Shown here: one piece after another, positions 32,658 to 40,784 of the stretch
Position numbering within the stretch: position 1 is the first letter of the stretch
Layout of the letters: every line of letters starts with the position of its first letter
NCBI RefSeq assembly: GCF_001438805.1
Contig: NZ_JQCF01000022.1
Span: 1-40,784, forward strand
DNA length: 40,784 nt
Direction of reading: 5' to 3'
Source: Companilactobacillus kimchiensis
GTDB lineage: Bacteria; Bacillota; Bacilli; Lactobacillales; Lactobacillaceae
Notes under the pieces: generated by a model
Database searches by the model: none
Told to the model about the DNA's origin: nothing
Seen by the model: the letters and a program-made list of their open reading frames with translations, nothing else
Program-made: the position numbers and the translations under genes

Positions 32658-33353
32658 ATGAGTAAAATTTCAGATGATTTGATGAAACAATTAAGATTTA
32701 TCAGTGAAGCGGGTAACTACTTCATGGGCCAAAAGAAACAAAAACTAACTGGCCAACAACGAGTTCTGGCTATTTTGAAACTTGAAGACGGTTTAACTCA
32801 AAATTATTTGGGTGAAGTTTTGGATCTCCGTCCTAGTTCAGTTGCAGAATTAATGAAGAAGATGGAAACAAACGGTGATATCACTCGTCAGGAAGACGAA
32901 AATGACAAACGCAGCAAAAAGGTTTACTTAACTGAGATCGGTCGTAAAAAAGCCGAAGATAATGCTTCACTCAAAAATGAAGATTACAGTGAAACTTTCT
33001 TTGCTGGTTTAAATTCAGACGAAAAGCAACAATTCAGTGACCATCTTCAAAAGATTTCCGATGGTTGGGATGATGAATTTAAACAAAATTCTAATAAATT
33101 CGTTGATCCAACCGACAAATTCAAAGCAATGTTAAATATGCGTGATCAAATGATGGATCTACGTGAAAACATGACACCTGAAGATATTGAGAATATCCGT
33201 CACGAAATGCGTCAGAATATGCATAATATGCCCTTTGAAGATGGAAATTGTATGCCCAATTTCGATAACCGTCGTCCCCATTCATTCGGTGAACATGGTC
33301 GCGGTCAAAGACCAGATTTCCACAATAACTTTTGGAATGGTAACAGAGATTAA
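32658..33353 (+). CDS. MarR-family regulator with long hydrophilic C-terminal tail
   Basis: Transcription factor of 231 residues. The MarR winged helix lies at about 30-100 with LTQNYLGEVLDLRPSSVAEL (recognition helix RPSSVAELMKKME), a wing with DENDKRSKKVYLT and the typical ITRQED. From about 146 to the end there is an 85-residue tail, rich in Asn, His, Met, Arg and Asp (for example RHEMRQNMHNMPF and RPHSFGEHGRGQRP), far beyond the usual 145 residues. The ATG at 32658 follows GAGGAA; the longer frame to 32601 starts inside the second operator. It is the first gene of an operon with a multidrug-type ABC exporter and most likely represses it. Confidence 0.9.
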   Translation: MSKISDDLMKQLRFISEAGNYFMGQKKQKLTGQQRVLAILKLEDGLTQNYLGEVLDLRPSSVAELMKKMETNGDITRQEDENDKRSKKVYLTEIGRKKAEDNASLKNEDYSETFFAGLNSDEKQQFSDHLQKISDGWDDEFKQNSNKFVDPTDKFKAMLNMRDQMMDLRENMTPEDIENIRHEMRQNMHNMPFEDGNCMPNFDNRRPHSFGEHGRGQRPDFHNNFWNGNRD

Positions 33354-33375
33354 TTAAATTTGTGAGGATAGTAAA

Positions 33376-35142
33376 ATGCGCGATGGAGCAATGATGCAAC
33401 GAGATTTACCAAAGAGAACCGGTAAATTTAAGACGAAAGATTTCTTTCATTTAATCAACAGTGTTAATCCTAAAAAGTCACTGTTTGTTTTAGGAATGCT
33501 ATTGAGTTTAGTTACCAGTGGGGCCAGTTTAATCGTGCCTCAGTTAACCAAGGGTTTGGTTGATACTAGTGGTTTGTCCAAAATTGACGGCAAAATGTTA
33601 GCCGTTTTAATTCTAGCTTTCTTAATTCAATTAGGATTTGGAACAGTTGGAGGTTATATTCTACGTTATGTTGGTGAGAGTTCTGTTAAAACTTTACGTG
33701 AAAAACTTTGGGCTCACCTATTAAAATTACCAGTTGATTATTTTGATGATCATAAATCTGGTGAAAGTAGTTCCCGATTGGTTAATGATACTAGTGTTAT
33801 CAAAGACCTGATCACTTCTCAATTCCCTAATTTCATTACTGGAGCAATCCAATTAGTTGGTTCAATGATTATTTTATTCTTCATGGATTGGAAAATGGCT
33901 TCATTAATGTTCAGCATTGTACCGATTATTGTTTTGATCCTTTTACCCATTGGACGAATCATGTCAAAACTAGGCCGCAAATTACAAGCAGCCACTGCTG
34001 ACTTTAATGCCGATGCCAGTGAAAAATTATCAGAAGTTCGTTTGATCAAATCCAGTAATGGTGAAGCTTTTGAAAAAAAGACTGGTGGAGACTTTATCGA
34101 TCGGATCTTCAAGGTTGGTATTAAAGATGCTAAAATTGAAGCCGTCTTACAACCAATTATGACTACTGCCATGTTGGGAATTTTCGTAGGAATCCTCGGT
34201 TATGGTGCTGTTAGAATTCAACAAGGCACTCTCTCCAGTGGCTCTCTAGTAGCCTTTCTACTATACTTGTTCAATATTATTACCCCAGTAGCTAGCTTTG
34301 CTACCTTCTTCTCTCAGGTTCAAAAAGCTATGGGATCAACTGAAAGAATTCAAGAAATTTTAAACACTGAACCAGAAATTTCTACATCTGATAAAGCCAT
34401 CGATGTTGAAGGACAAGTGGTTACTGCTAATCATCTTGATTTCAGTTATGATGCTGACCACCAAATCCTTCATGATGTCTCCTTTGAGGCTAAACCTAAT
34501 ACCGTGATTGCTTTTGCCGGACCATCCGGTGGTGGTAAATCAACCATCTTCTCACTACTGGAAAGATTTTATCAACCTGACAACGGTTCAATTCTAATTG
34601 GTAAAAATGATATTAAAAATATTGACCTTGCCAGTTGGCGTTCACAAATCGGTTACGTTTCACAAGATAGCGCCGTCTTTGCCGGCAGTATTCGTGATAA
34701 TCTTCAATATGGTTTGGATCGCAAATTAACTGATGACGAATTATGGCATGGCTTATCATTAGCCTACGCCGATGAATTTGTCCGTGATTTCCCTGAACAA
34801 CTAAATACCCAGATTGGTGAGCGTGGCGTGAAGTTATCTGGTGGTCAAAAACAACGTATCGCCATTGCCCGGGCTTTCTTACGCGATCCTAAGATTTTGA
34901 TGTTAGATGAGGCTACAGCCAGTCTTGATTCCGAATCAGAAGAGAAAGTTCAACGTGCTTTGGACCAATTAATGGTTGGTAGAACTACTTTAGTCATTGC
35001 ACATCGACTTTCAACTATTGTTGATGCTGATCAAATTTACTTCATTGAACACGGTTCAGTTACTGGACATGGTACACATAAAGAAATGATGAAAGACCAC
35101 GAATTATACGCTCAATATGTCAGTGAGCAAGTCGTTAATTAA
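33376..35142 (+). CDS. ABC-type multidrug exporter (BmrA/LmrA-like half transporter)
   Basis: Type I exporter of 588 residues in which the membrane domain (about 30-330, six segments) is fused to an ATPase. Walker A is AGPSGGGKST at 381-390, the signature LSGGQKQR at 487-494, Walker B ILMLDEATASLD at 507-518, and the switch His lies in IAHRLST near 543-549. It works as a homodimer and likely extrudes drugs or lipids. GAGGA precedes the ATG. It lies 22 bases after the MarR gene and is presumably controlled by it. The downstream small monooxygenase starts 16 bases after its end. Confidence 0.92.
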   Translation: MRDGAMMQRDLPKRTGKFKTKDFFHLINSVNPKKSLFVLGMLLSLVTSGASLIVPQLTKGLVDTSGLSKIDGKMLAVLILAFLIQLGFGTVGGYILRYVGESSVKTLREKLWAHLLKLPVDYFDDHKSGESSSRLVNDTSVIKDLITSQFPNFITGAIQLVGSMIILFFMDWKMASLMFSIVPIIVLILLPIGRIMSKLGRKLQAATADFNADASEKLSEVRLIKSSNGEAFEKKTGGDFIDRIFKVGIKDAKIEAVLQPIMTTAMLGIFVGILGYGAVRIQQGTLSSGSLVAFLLYLFNIITPVASFATFFSQVQKAMGSTERIQEILNTEPEISTSDKAIDVEGQVVTANHLDFSYDADHQILHDVSFEAKPNTVIAFAGPSGGGKSTIFSLLERFYQPDNGSILIGKNDIKNIDLASWRSQIGYVSQDSAVFAGSIRDNLQYGLDRKLTDDELWHGLSLAYADEFVRDFPEQLNTQIGERGVKLSGGQKQRIAIARAFLRDPKILMLDEATASLDSESEEKVQRALDQLMVGRTTLVIAHRLSTIVDADQIYFIEHGSVTGHGTHKEMMKDHELYAQYVSEQVVN

Positions 35143-35158
35143 GCAGGAAGAAAAAATT

Positions 35159-35446
35159 ATGGAAAATATACAAGTTATTGTTCGTTTAAAAACAACTCCC
35201 TCACAACTTGAGGATGCAAAGGAACTACTAATTAGTTTGATAAAGCCGATTCACGCTAATCCCAATAATTTAGAATTTCGTGTGATGCAAGATACAAATG
35301 ATTTAACTCAGTTTACCTTGCTTGAATCATGGTCTAGCTTTGAGGCCATTAAGGAACATTCTAAACTTGATTTCATGGTTCAATTTGCCAAAGTAAAAGA
35401 CACAATTTTTGAAACAAGCTCAGCTGAAATAGTTAATGAGTTTTAA
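35159..35446 (+). CDS. ABM-domain monooxygenase (YgiN-like)
   Basis: Small protein of 95 residues with the antibiotic biosynthesis monooxygenase (ABM) fold, a dimeric alpha/beta barrel of ferredoxin type. IQVIVRLKTTPSQLEDAKELL, PNNLEFRVMQD, FTLLESWSSFEAIKEHSKLD and FAKVKD show the typical strand and helix order. Members oxidise quinols or aromatic compounds. ATG 35159 follows GCAGGAAG, whereas the longer frame to 35117 lies within the exporter gene. Third gene of the MarR-exporter operon, it may detoxify the compound that the exporter removes. Confidence 0.85.
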   Translation: MENIQVIVRLKTTPSQLEDAKELLISLIKPIHANPNNLEFRVMQDTNDLTQFTLLESWSSFEAIKEHSKLDFMVQFAKVKDTIFETSSAEIVNEF

Positions 35447-35472
35447 TACTTATTAATAATAAGCGATGGGCC

Positions 35473-35520
35473 AAACAGGCAGCAGTAATCAACATACGAT
35501 TACTACTGCCTGTTTACTTT
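35473..35520. terminator. Bidirectional terminator between the ABM and SDR genes
   Basis: An 18-position stem (35473-35490 with 35498-35515, one mismatch) with a seven-base loop is followed by ACTTTTA on the plus strand and TTTGG on the minus strand. It ends both convergent operons. Confidence 0.75.
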
Positions 35521-36314
35521 TAGAATATCGTTGGAACTAATCCCCCATCAACTCTGAGTGCTTCTCCCGAAAATGATGAAGCATCTGGGCTAGCTACAAA
35601 AGCCGTAAACCGACCAATTTCCTCAGGACGAATTAAGCGTTGAATTTGGGAACGTGAGCGATGATTCTTCATGAAATCCTTTTCCCATTTATCTTTTGGC
35701 AAATCGCTGTCTTGATACATTTTGTTCAACATTGTTTGCACACCTTCAGTCAAGGTGGAACCAGGCATGATCGTATTGACCGTCACATGTGTATCAACTG
35801 TTAATTTAGATAAACTCTTAGCTAATGACAAATTCATCGATTTAGTCATACTATACTGTGGCATTTCACCAGAAGGCATTATGGCCTCTTCACTAGCTAT
35901 AAAAATAATTCGACCAAAATCTTGTTTAAGCATCTTAGGTAAATAAAATTTGGCTAAAGCATTACCAGCTAATACATTGATTTGAAAGAATTTTTCCCAC
36001 GTGGCATCATCAATCTCATCATATGCCATTGGTTGAAAAATCCCCATATTGTTAACTAGAATATCTACTTTGGAAATTTTCTGAAATAAGTTCTCACGAT
36101 CACTTGCCTTAGCTAAATCCGCCGCTACTCCAAGTGGTTTTGTCTTAGGAAAGTTATGCTTAATTTCAGTAACAACCGCATCTACTTCTGCTTGCTTCCT
36201 ACCATTAATAACAACATCAGTTCCCTCACGGGCCATTTCGATAGCAATTGCTTTACCAATACCCTTAGTTGAACCAGTTATCAAAGCCAATTTATTAGTT
36301 AAATGAAGATCCAT
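35520..36314 (-). CDS. Short-chain dehydrogenase/reductase
   Basis: NAD(P)-dependent oxidoreductase of 264 residues. The cofactor motif TGSTKGIG is at 13-20, NNMG at 88-91 (NNAG in most relatives), and the catalytic Ser141, Tyr154 and Lys158 lie in IASEEAIMPSGEMPQYSMTK. Arg39 in INGRKQAE favours NADPH. The C-terminal RPEEIGRFTAFVASPDASSF is standard. It follows an aldo/keto reductase gene by 15 bases with AGGAGG and is thus co-transcribed. Substrate is unknown. Confidence 0.88.
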   Translation of the reverse strand: MDLHLTNKLALITGSTKGIGKAIAIEMAREGTDVVINGRKQAEVDAVVTEIKHNFPKTKPLGVAADLAKASDRENLFQKISKVDILVNNMGIFQPMAYDEIDDATWEKFFQINVLAGNALAKFYLPKMLKQDFGRIIFIASEEAIMPSGEMPQYSMTKSMNLSLAKSLSKLTVDTHVTVNTIMPGSTLTEGVQTMLNKMYQDSDLPKDKWEKDFMKNHRSRSQIQRLIRPEEIGRFTAFVASPDASSFSGEALRVDGGLVPTIF

Positions 36315-36329
36315 AATAATTCCTCCTAT

Positions 36330-37169
36330 TTAGAAATCAAACTCATCCGGATTAGGTCCGATACGTAAATTCTCGTTCATAGCATCAATTTTGTCCATAT
36401 CAGCTTGATCCAAAGAAAAGTCGAAAATGTCGGCATTACTTTGCATTCGCATCGGATGAACTGATTTAACAACTAATAAGACATCCCTTTGAATATCCCA
36501 ACGAAGAATTACTTGAGCAGTTGATTTACCATGTTTTTCAGCAATCTCTTGCAACGTTGGGTCCTTTAGAATCTTACCTTGCATCAAGGGTGACCAAGCT
36601 TGGACCCTGATGTCATGTTCGGATGCATATTGACGAATTTCAGCTTGATCAAGCTTAGGATGCGATTCAATTTGATTTAAAACAGGCGTCACTGTGGCAT
36701 ATTTTGCTAATTCTTTTAAATGATGTACTTGGAAATTGCTGACGCCGATTGCCTTGATCTTACCTTCTTTATACAATTGCTCCAAGGCTAGGTATGAATC
36801 CTTAAATGAATCATCACCCGGCCAGTGAATTAAATAAAGGTCTAAATAATCCAAACCTAATTTTTCTAAACTGTCATTGGCAGCGACAATCGTTTCATCA
36901 TATGAAATGTGATTATTCCAAACTTTTGAAGTGATGAAAAGATCTTCCCGTTTTAAATTATTTTCTTTTAAACCACGACGAATTCCTTCGCCAGTTCCTT
37001 CTTCATTACCATAAACCTGTGCTGTATCGATCAAACGGTAACCTTGTTTGATTCCGTTAGCTACGACTTCAGCTGTTTCTTCATTAGGTATTTGAAAAAC
37101 ACCCAAACCTAATCCAGGAATATTTGTGCCATTGTTTAATTCTATGCGATCATTTAGTGAAGTAATCAT
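36330..37169 (-). CDS. Aldo/keto reductase
   Basis: NAD(P)H-dependent carbonyl reductase of 279 residues. The tetrad is complete: Asp48 in LIDTAQVYGNE, Tyr53, Lys82 in ITSKVWNN and His115 in LIHWPGDD. The C-terminal cofactor region is VLLVVKSVHPMRMQSN, where the usual IPKS is VVKS. It resembles the reductase at 14839 but is a separate lineage. AGGAG precedes the ATG. First gene of a two-gene operon with the SDR gene. Its upstream region has GTACC repeats at 37236-37253 that may be an operator. Confidence 0.88.
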   Translation of the reverse strand: MITSLNDRIELNNGTNIPGLGLGVFQIPNEETAEVVANGIKQGYRLIDTAQVYGNEEGTGEGIRRGLKENNLKREDLFITSKVWNNHISYDETIVAANDSLEKLGLDYLDLYLIHWPGDDSFKDSYLALEQLYKEGKIKAIGVSNFQVHHLKELAKYATVTPVLNQIESHPKLDQAEIRQYASEHDIRVQAWSPLMQGKILKDPTLQEIAEKHGKSTAQVILRWDIQRDVLLVVKSVHPMRMQSNADIFDFSLDQADMDKIDAMNENLRIGPNPDEFDF

Positions 37170-37235
37170 ATATTTATTTCTCCTTGTTAGTTAATTCGTA
37201 TTCATAATATAAACCGAATCGATTAATTTAGATAG

Positions 37236-37254
37236 TACGTACCTTTTTGTACCT
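37236..37254. promoter_or_regulatory. GTAC repeats upstream of the AKR-SDR operon
   Basis: GTACC occurs at 37239-37243 and 37249-37253, separated by five T, with another GTAC at 37235-37238. The unit is partly palindromic. Two helical faces and location 70 bases upstream of the AKR start would suit an operator; no regulator gene is adjacent. Confidence 0.3.
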
Positions 37255-37360
37255 GTAAAAAGAATTAACCTGCCTCAACGTATATCTTTATATATTATTA
37301 TGTTTTTATACCAACTGCACCTTTGATGCTTTGAGTACATTTGGTTAATTTATTCCAAAA

Positions 37361-37394
37361 CAAAACCCGTTGATTTCATAATTACATCAACGGG
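37361..37394 (-). terminator. Terminator after the macro domain gene
   Basis: A perfect nine-bp stem (37366-37374 with 37386-37394) with an 11-base loop is followed on the minus strand by TTTTGTTTTG. It starts 10 bases past the stop codon. Confidence 0.75.
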
Positions 37395-37404
37395 CCAATT
37401 AGTC

Positions 37405-37905
37405 TTATTGGTTCAAATATTTCTCAGTAAGTTTTTCTGTTGTGGCATCAAAAGCTACAAAGTATATCTTTGCATCAAGATCAAATTCTTTAACGGTATC
37501 TATTGCCACTTTTATAGCTTCCTCCACAGGATAACCATAAACTCCTGTGCTAAGAAATGGTAAAGCCAGCGAATTTACTTCTAATTCTGTCGCAATTGTC
37601 ATAATAGCCTTATAGGCCTCGATTAGTAATTCTTGCTCTCCATGATCCCCATCTAAATAATGCGGTCCAACTGCATGAATCACATAATCAGCATTGAGCT
37701 TATAGGCCTCAGTATATACAGCTGTCCCTGTGGGAGTACCACCAAACTTCAACATTGCCCGCCCCAAATCAGGACCAGCCTTTTGATTCAATGCACCATC
37801 GACTCCACCACCTGGTACTAAAGCACTGTTGGCTGCGTTAACTAAAGCATCAACGTGCAATGGTAGATATGAAATATCACCTTTGATTACGGAAATTTTC
37901 TCCAT
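37405..37905 (-). CDS. Macro domain protein (ADP-ribose binding or hydrolysing)
   Basis: Single macro domain of 166 residues that binds ADP-ribose and may hydrolyse O-acetyl-ADP-ribose or mono-ADP-ribosyl groups. The motifs are complete: DALVNAANSALVPGGGVDGA with NAAN at 23-26 and the glycine loop PGGGVDGA at 31-38, PTGTAVYTEAY, and FLSTGVYGYP near 117-126. It resembles YmdB/TARG1-like proteins. I choose ATG 37905 since AAAGAAG lies upstream; the ATG at 37923 overlaps the preceding HAD stop but has no ribosome binding site. It is the second gene of an operon with the Cof-type phosphatase. Confidence 0.9.
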   Translation of the reverse strand: MEKISVIKGDISYLPLHVDALVNAANSALVPGGGVDGALNQKAGPDLGRAMLKFGGTPTGTAVYTEAYKLNADYVIHAVGPHYLDGDHGEQELLIEAYKAIMTIATELEVNSLALPFLSTGVYGYPVEEAIKVAIDTVKEFDLDAKIYFVAFDATTEKLTEKYLNQ

Positions 37906-37922
37906 AATAATTACTTCTTTCA

Positions 37923-38741
37923 TTACAAAACATATTTTTCAATAGCTAGCGAAACACCATTGTGATTATTGGTCTCTGTTATTACATTAGCACATTTTTG
38001 TACTTCAATTGGAGCATTCTGCATCGCTACACCTAAACCTGAGGCTTTTAGCATTGGTACATCATTGAAGTTGTCGCCCAAAGTCATCGTCTGATCCAAC
38101 GACAGTTTATAAGTCTTGGTTAATTCTCGAAGTGCCATTTCTTTAGAAGCATTAACGTTCGTTATCTCTAAGTAGTTAGGCTTAGAAAGATAGAAAGAAC
38201 TATCAGGTAATTTATCAGACTGTAAGTCCTGCATCAATTGCTTGATTTCTGCTGATTCACTGACTAATAATAATTTATGAATCGGTACTTGATGACCTTC
38301 CACCAACTTACTCAAATCAGTTTCAATTGGAGTTAATTTAGTGATATCTGATTCAATTTTGACCCACTTATCAATTTGTTCCACATACCAATCAGCTCCT
38401 GAATACAGATTGATTGAAACCTGTGGAAATTTATCATGAACAATCGAAATAATTTTTTGAACTTCAGTGATATCCAATTCATGACTCAAGATGGTTGAAT
38501 ATTTATTGTTTTGTAAATCCTTAACCACCAAAGCCCCGTTGTAACAAGCAATGGGATTATCCAAAACATCCAGTTCCTTAGCAATTAGAAGCATTCCTTC
38601 TGGAGAACGTGCTGATGCTAATACAAACGGAATATCTTTTTGACGTAATTTATCCACTGCCTCTTTTAATCCACTATCAATTACATTTTCGTCATTTAAT
38701 ATCGTGCCATCTATATCACTCAAAATTAATTTAATATCCAT
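37923..38741 (-). CDS. Cof-type HAD phosphatase
   Basis: Haloacid dehalogenase-type hydrolase of 272 residues, subclass IIB. Motif I is LILSDIDGTIL with nucleophile Asp9 and acid Asp11, motif II is VLASARSPEGM, and the C-terminal motif TMTLGDNFNDVPML supplies the acidic magnesium ligands. Family members dephosphorylate sugar phosphates, flavin mononucleotide or pyridoxal phosphate. ATG 38741 follows AGGTG, so the longer frame to 38801 is not used. It precedes the macro domain gene with a one-base overlap or 17-base gap, depending on the macro start. Confidence 0.88.
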   Translation of the reverse strand: MDIKLILSDIDGTILNDENVIDSGLKEAVDKLRQKDIPFVLASARSPEGMLLIAKELDVLDNPIACYNGALVVKDLQNNKYSTILSHELDITEVQKIISIVHDKFPQVSINLYSGADWYVEQIDKWVKIESDITKLTPIETDLSKLVEGHQVPIHKLLLVSESAEIKQLMQDLQSDKLPDSSFYLSKPNYLEITNVNASKEMALRELTKTYKLSLDQTMTLGDNFNDVPMLKASGLGVAMQNAPIEVQKCANVITETNNHNGVSLAIEKYVL

Positions 38742-38922
38742 TTTTGTACACCTCAATATATTTTTTAGTGTTTGAAAAATTTCACTAATCTCTAATATCA
38801 TCGTAACATTTTCAGTTAATTTTACGTAGGTACGATTAATGGCAAAAGTTTCTAGCTATGCTAAAATTAATATGATTATTTCGGGGGAAATAACAATTTA
38901 TTTGTCAAAGTGAGGCGATCTT

Positions 38923-40026
38923 ATGAACCAACTTACTCCGTACATGGATGTGCTGCAAAAAGTCTCGGCTTATTGGGGAGTTGCAACTATCATCCTGTTC
39001 GGAATCTTCCTATACTTGTGGTTAAAAGAACCACGACGTTTACTCAACGGAATAACTTTTACGATTTTCTTTCTTAGCTTCCTAACAGAGTTAGCAATCT
39101 TGATTTTTAGCACTGGTAATCTTCCCTTCGTTGTCATTATGGGGATGTTATTTTTGCTAATACTGGGTGTTATCTCCATCACTCTGATCTTTATGTGGGT
39201 TTTATTATTGTGGAACGCCATCGTTGTTTGGAAACGAGAAAGTCATACCCTTTCCAATATGTTGACCCTATTTCTAGCGATTGGCTTGATTGCCCTCTGG
39301 TTTGCTAACGCCTTTATGGCTGGACATGCTAAATTTCTACCTGATTGGTTCAACACTTTAATCTCTGGTTTACCGGCTATTGGTCTTTATCTAGTCATTT
39401 GTTCATATAATTTTTTAGCCAATGTATTTCTCTATCAATTTTTCCCTCGACGTTACCAAGCCAATTACTTGATTGTCTTGGGCGCAGGATTGATCAATGG
39501 CGATACAGTTTCACGCTTGTTAGGTAATCGGATCGATGCTGCTATCAAGTTTGCTAATAAACAAATTAAAAAAGGCCGCCCTACTCCTAAGATTGTTTTC
39601 TCCGGTGGGCAAGGTCCGGACGAGAAATTATCGGAAGCTCAGGCCATGGCCGATTATGCAGTTGCTCATGGTTGGGATAAAGATTTAGTTATCTTAGAGG
39701 ATAAATCTCGTAATACTCTGCAGAACATGCAATTTTCCAAAGCTATCATTGCTAAGGATTATGGCAGTGAGAATGCTTATATCAAATTTTTCAGTAATAA
39801 TTATCATATCTTCCGTGCTGGTTTATATGCTAAAATGGCCGGTATTGCTGCGAATGGAGTTGGAGCACCAACAAGATTTTATTTTTTACCAAATGCTCTG
39901 ATTCGTGAATTTGTGGCTATTCTCTTAATGAATAAAAAACGACACATGATTATGATCGGTTTGATAACACTTATGATTTTACTCATGGTTGCTTTAGCGA
40001 TCTACGTCGATATTGTTGGACAATAA
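38923..40026 (+). CDS. DUF218/YdcF-family membrane protein
   Basis: Protein of 367 residues with about five to six membrane segments in the first 175 residues, a DUF218 domain (about 181-335) and a final membrane segment (about 342-362). The domain starts YLIVLGAGLINGDTVSRLL and has KIVFSGGQGPDEKLSEAQAM, EDKSRNTLQNMQFSK and SNNYHIFRAGLYA, all typical of the SanA/YdcF/ElyC group. Relatives are linked with envelope or lipid-carrier metabolism; this one is unassigned. GTGAGG precedes the ATG. Transcribed alone, with a strong terminator. Confidence 0.88.
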   Translation: MNQLTPYMDVLQKVSAYWGVATIILFGIFLYLWLKEPRRLLNGITFTIFFLSFLTELAILIFSTGNLPFVVIMGMLFLLILGVISITLIFMWVLLLWNAIVVWKRESHTLSNMLTLFLAIGLIALWFANAFMAGHAKFLPDWFNTLISGLPAIGLYLVICSYNFLANVFLYQFFPRRYQANYLIVLGAGLINGDTVSRLLGNRIDAAIKFANKQIKKGRPTPKIVFSGGQGPDEKLSEAQAMADYAVAHGWDKDLVILEDKSRNTLQNMQFSKAIIAKDYGSENAYIKFFSNNYHIFRAGLYAKMAGIAANGVGAPTRFYFLPNALIREFVAILLMNKKRHMIMIGLITLMILLMVALAIYVDIVGQ

Positions 40027-40029
40027 TAT

Positions 40030-40065
40030 AAAACCTCTAATTCAAAATGAATTAGAGGTTTTTGT
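40030..40065 (+). terminator. Bidirectional terminator after the DUF218 gene
   Basis: A perfect 14-bp stem (40030-40043 with 40049-40062) with a five-base loop, a T run on the plus strand and TTTTATATTATTG on the minus strand. It serves the DUF218 gene and the convergent hypothetical. Confidence 0.85.
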
Positions 40066-40077
40066 TTACAAATACTT

Positions 40078-40539
40078 TTAAAAATTACCTTTAAGTGGAA
40101 AATAGCTCTCCCGAATAATTCCCGCCAAACTAGACCTTTGACGAACAAAACTGCAACGGTCCACAAATTCAACTGGTGTCTCAGCACCTTCAACCAATTT
40201 CACACCAATCTCTCGTTTCCCCGCGGGATTTATGCTGTATTCGATACTAATTACCAAACCATTGTCGTAAAAAATATATGACCAGCGCATGTTATTGACC
40301 ACAAAATCACTGACCTCTAAAGCCTTATATGGTAAATCCAAACCTTGTCCCAATAAAATAGCTTTAATTCGATTAAAAATTTCTGGATTTTCATCGACGG
40401 CCATGGTTACAAATTCAGTCTGATAATTATTTCGAAAATATCTTGCTTCATGAGCTCTAATTCCAGCTAATCCTTCTGCAAATGGTGAACCCTCAAAACC
40501 AGTTAATTCAACTTGTTTAAAATTTACTTTATATGACAT
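40078..40539 (-). CDS. Hypothetical protein, 153 residues
   Basis: I do not recognise this protein. It is soluble, without signal or membrane segment, beginning MSYKVNFKQVELTGFEGSPF and ending SYFPLKGNF. The central part has alternating hydrophobic strands (VVNNMRWSYIFYDNGLVISIEY) and a helix near EIFNRIKAILLGQG. It has no obvious catalytic motif. The start has AAGAGGA upstream. It is transcribed alone toward the DUF218 terminator. The 245 bases beyond it to the window end are A/T-rich with no gene that I can see. Confidence 0.65.
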   Translation of the reverse strand: MSYKVNFKQVELTGFEGSPFAEGLAGIRAHEARYFRNNYQTEFVTMAVDENPEIFNRIKAILLGQGLDLPYKALEVSDFVVNNMRWSYIFYDNGLVISIEYSINPAGKREIGVKLVEGAETPVEFVDRCSFVRQRSSLAGIIRESYFPLKGNF

Positions 40540-40784
40540 TACAATTCCTCTTTAATTAGAATTTAATCCTTGATAGCACCATAAATCATAGGTATTAATC
40601 TAATATTTACTGTATTTAGAACATGATAATTACTACTATTCTCTTAATTCACCAATCGTACAACGATAATCCCAAACAAGCAAATAACATTACAATTACA
40701 TAAAAAAAATAATAGTCAAATATGTTTAAACTAATGTTAAAAGATATTATAATTAGAATAATAGAAGCTAATTTTTAAATTATT

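Noticed and set aside
38824-38840. GTAGGTACGATT upstream of the DUF218 gene as MarR operator copy
   Set aside because: Only GGTAC is shared with the MarR palindromes and there is no symmetry.
1-40784. CRISPR arrays, insertion sequences, prophage, tRNA or rRNA genes
   Set aside because: No regularly spaced repeats of CRISPR size, no transposase or integrase motifs and no RNA gene sequence seen on either strand.

Overview
The window is low-GC DNA with dense gene packing, strong AGGAGG-type ribosome binding sites and many short intrinsic terminators. The gene content is that of a lactic acid bacterium: pyruvate oxidase under a CcpA-type cre site, a GH65 phosphorylase, a fumarase/fumarate reductase pair, DUF606 transporters, and a zinc-free ribosomal S14 paralogue beside a 37-residue basic protein. 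I read it as Lactobacillaceae, possibly Companilactobacillus, but the genus is a guess. There are no rRNA or tRNA genes, CRISPR arrays, transposases or prophage genes, so this looks like ordinary chromosome.

Layout. 1-4.8 kb: an OmpR/PhoB-type regulator with a degenerate receiver, divergent from pstS-pstC-pstA-pstB. 4.8-9.3 kb: a hypothetical gene, pyruvate oxidase, a DUF606 transporter, a small membrane protein and a PAP2 phosphatase. 9.3-14.7 kb: a complete 2-aminoethylphosphonate operon (phnD-phnC-phnE-phnE-phnX-phnW, minus strand), divergent from an aldo/keto reductase. 15.8-20.7 kb: aspartate kinase and homoserine dehydrogenase on the minus strand, divergent from thrC-thrB, making the aspartate-to-threonine branch. 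20.7-24.5 kb: an AraC regulator, a secreted agmatine/peptidyl-arginine deiminase-like protein, a DeoR regulator and a HAD phosphatase. 24.5-31.9 kb: a short-chain dehydrogenase remnant, frdA-like and fumC, a GH65 phosphorylase and a DcuC/YfcC-type carrier. 32-35.4 kb: rpsN paralogue with its small partner, then a MarR-ABC exporter-ABM monooxygenase operon. 35.5-40.5 kb: SDR and AKR, macro domain and Cof-type HAD, a DUF218 membrane protein and a hypothetical.

The most connected story is phosphorus. TTTACA-like hexamers repeated at an exact 11-bp period, the hallmark of PhoP/PhoB boxes, occur upstream of pstS, upstream of phnD, and, in the opposite orientation, upstream of the aldo/keto reductase. 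This suggests one phosphate-starvation regulon covering phosphate uptake, phosphonate uptake and cleavage, and a reductase that could dispose of the acetaldehyde released by PhnX. The regulator beside pst has a canonical PhoB-type DNA-binding domain but lacks the acidic pocket of its receiver, so how it senses phosphate is open.

Other points of note are an intrinsic terminator for the AraC gene encoded inside the 3' end of the convergent thrB reading frame, a MarR promoter with two near-identical 14-bp palindromes around its -10 element, and long dyads upstream of the DeoR and zinc-free S14 genes. I did not find a clearly unprecedented multi-gene system; the novelty lies mostly in regulation and in gene pairings.
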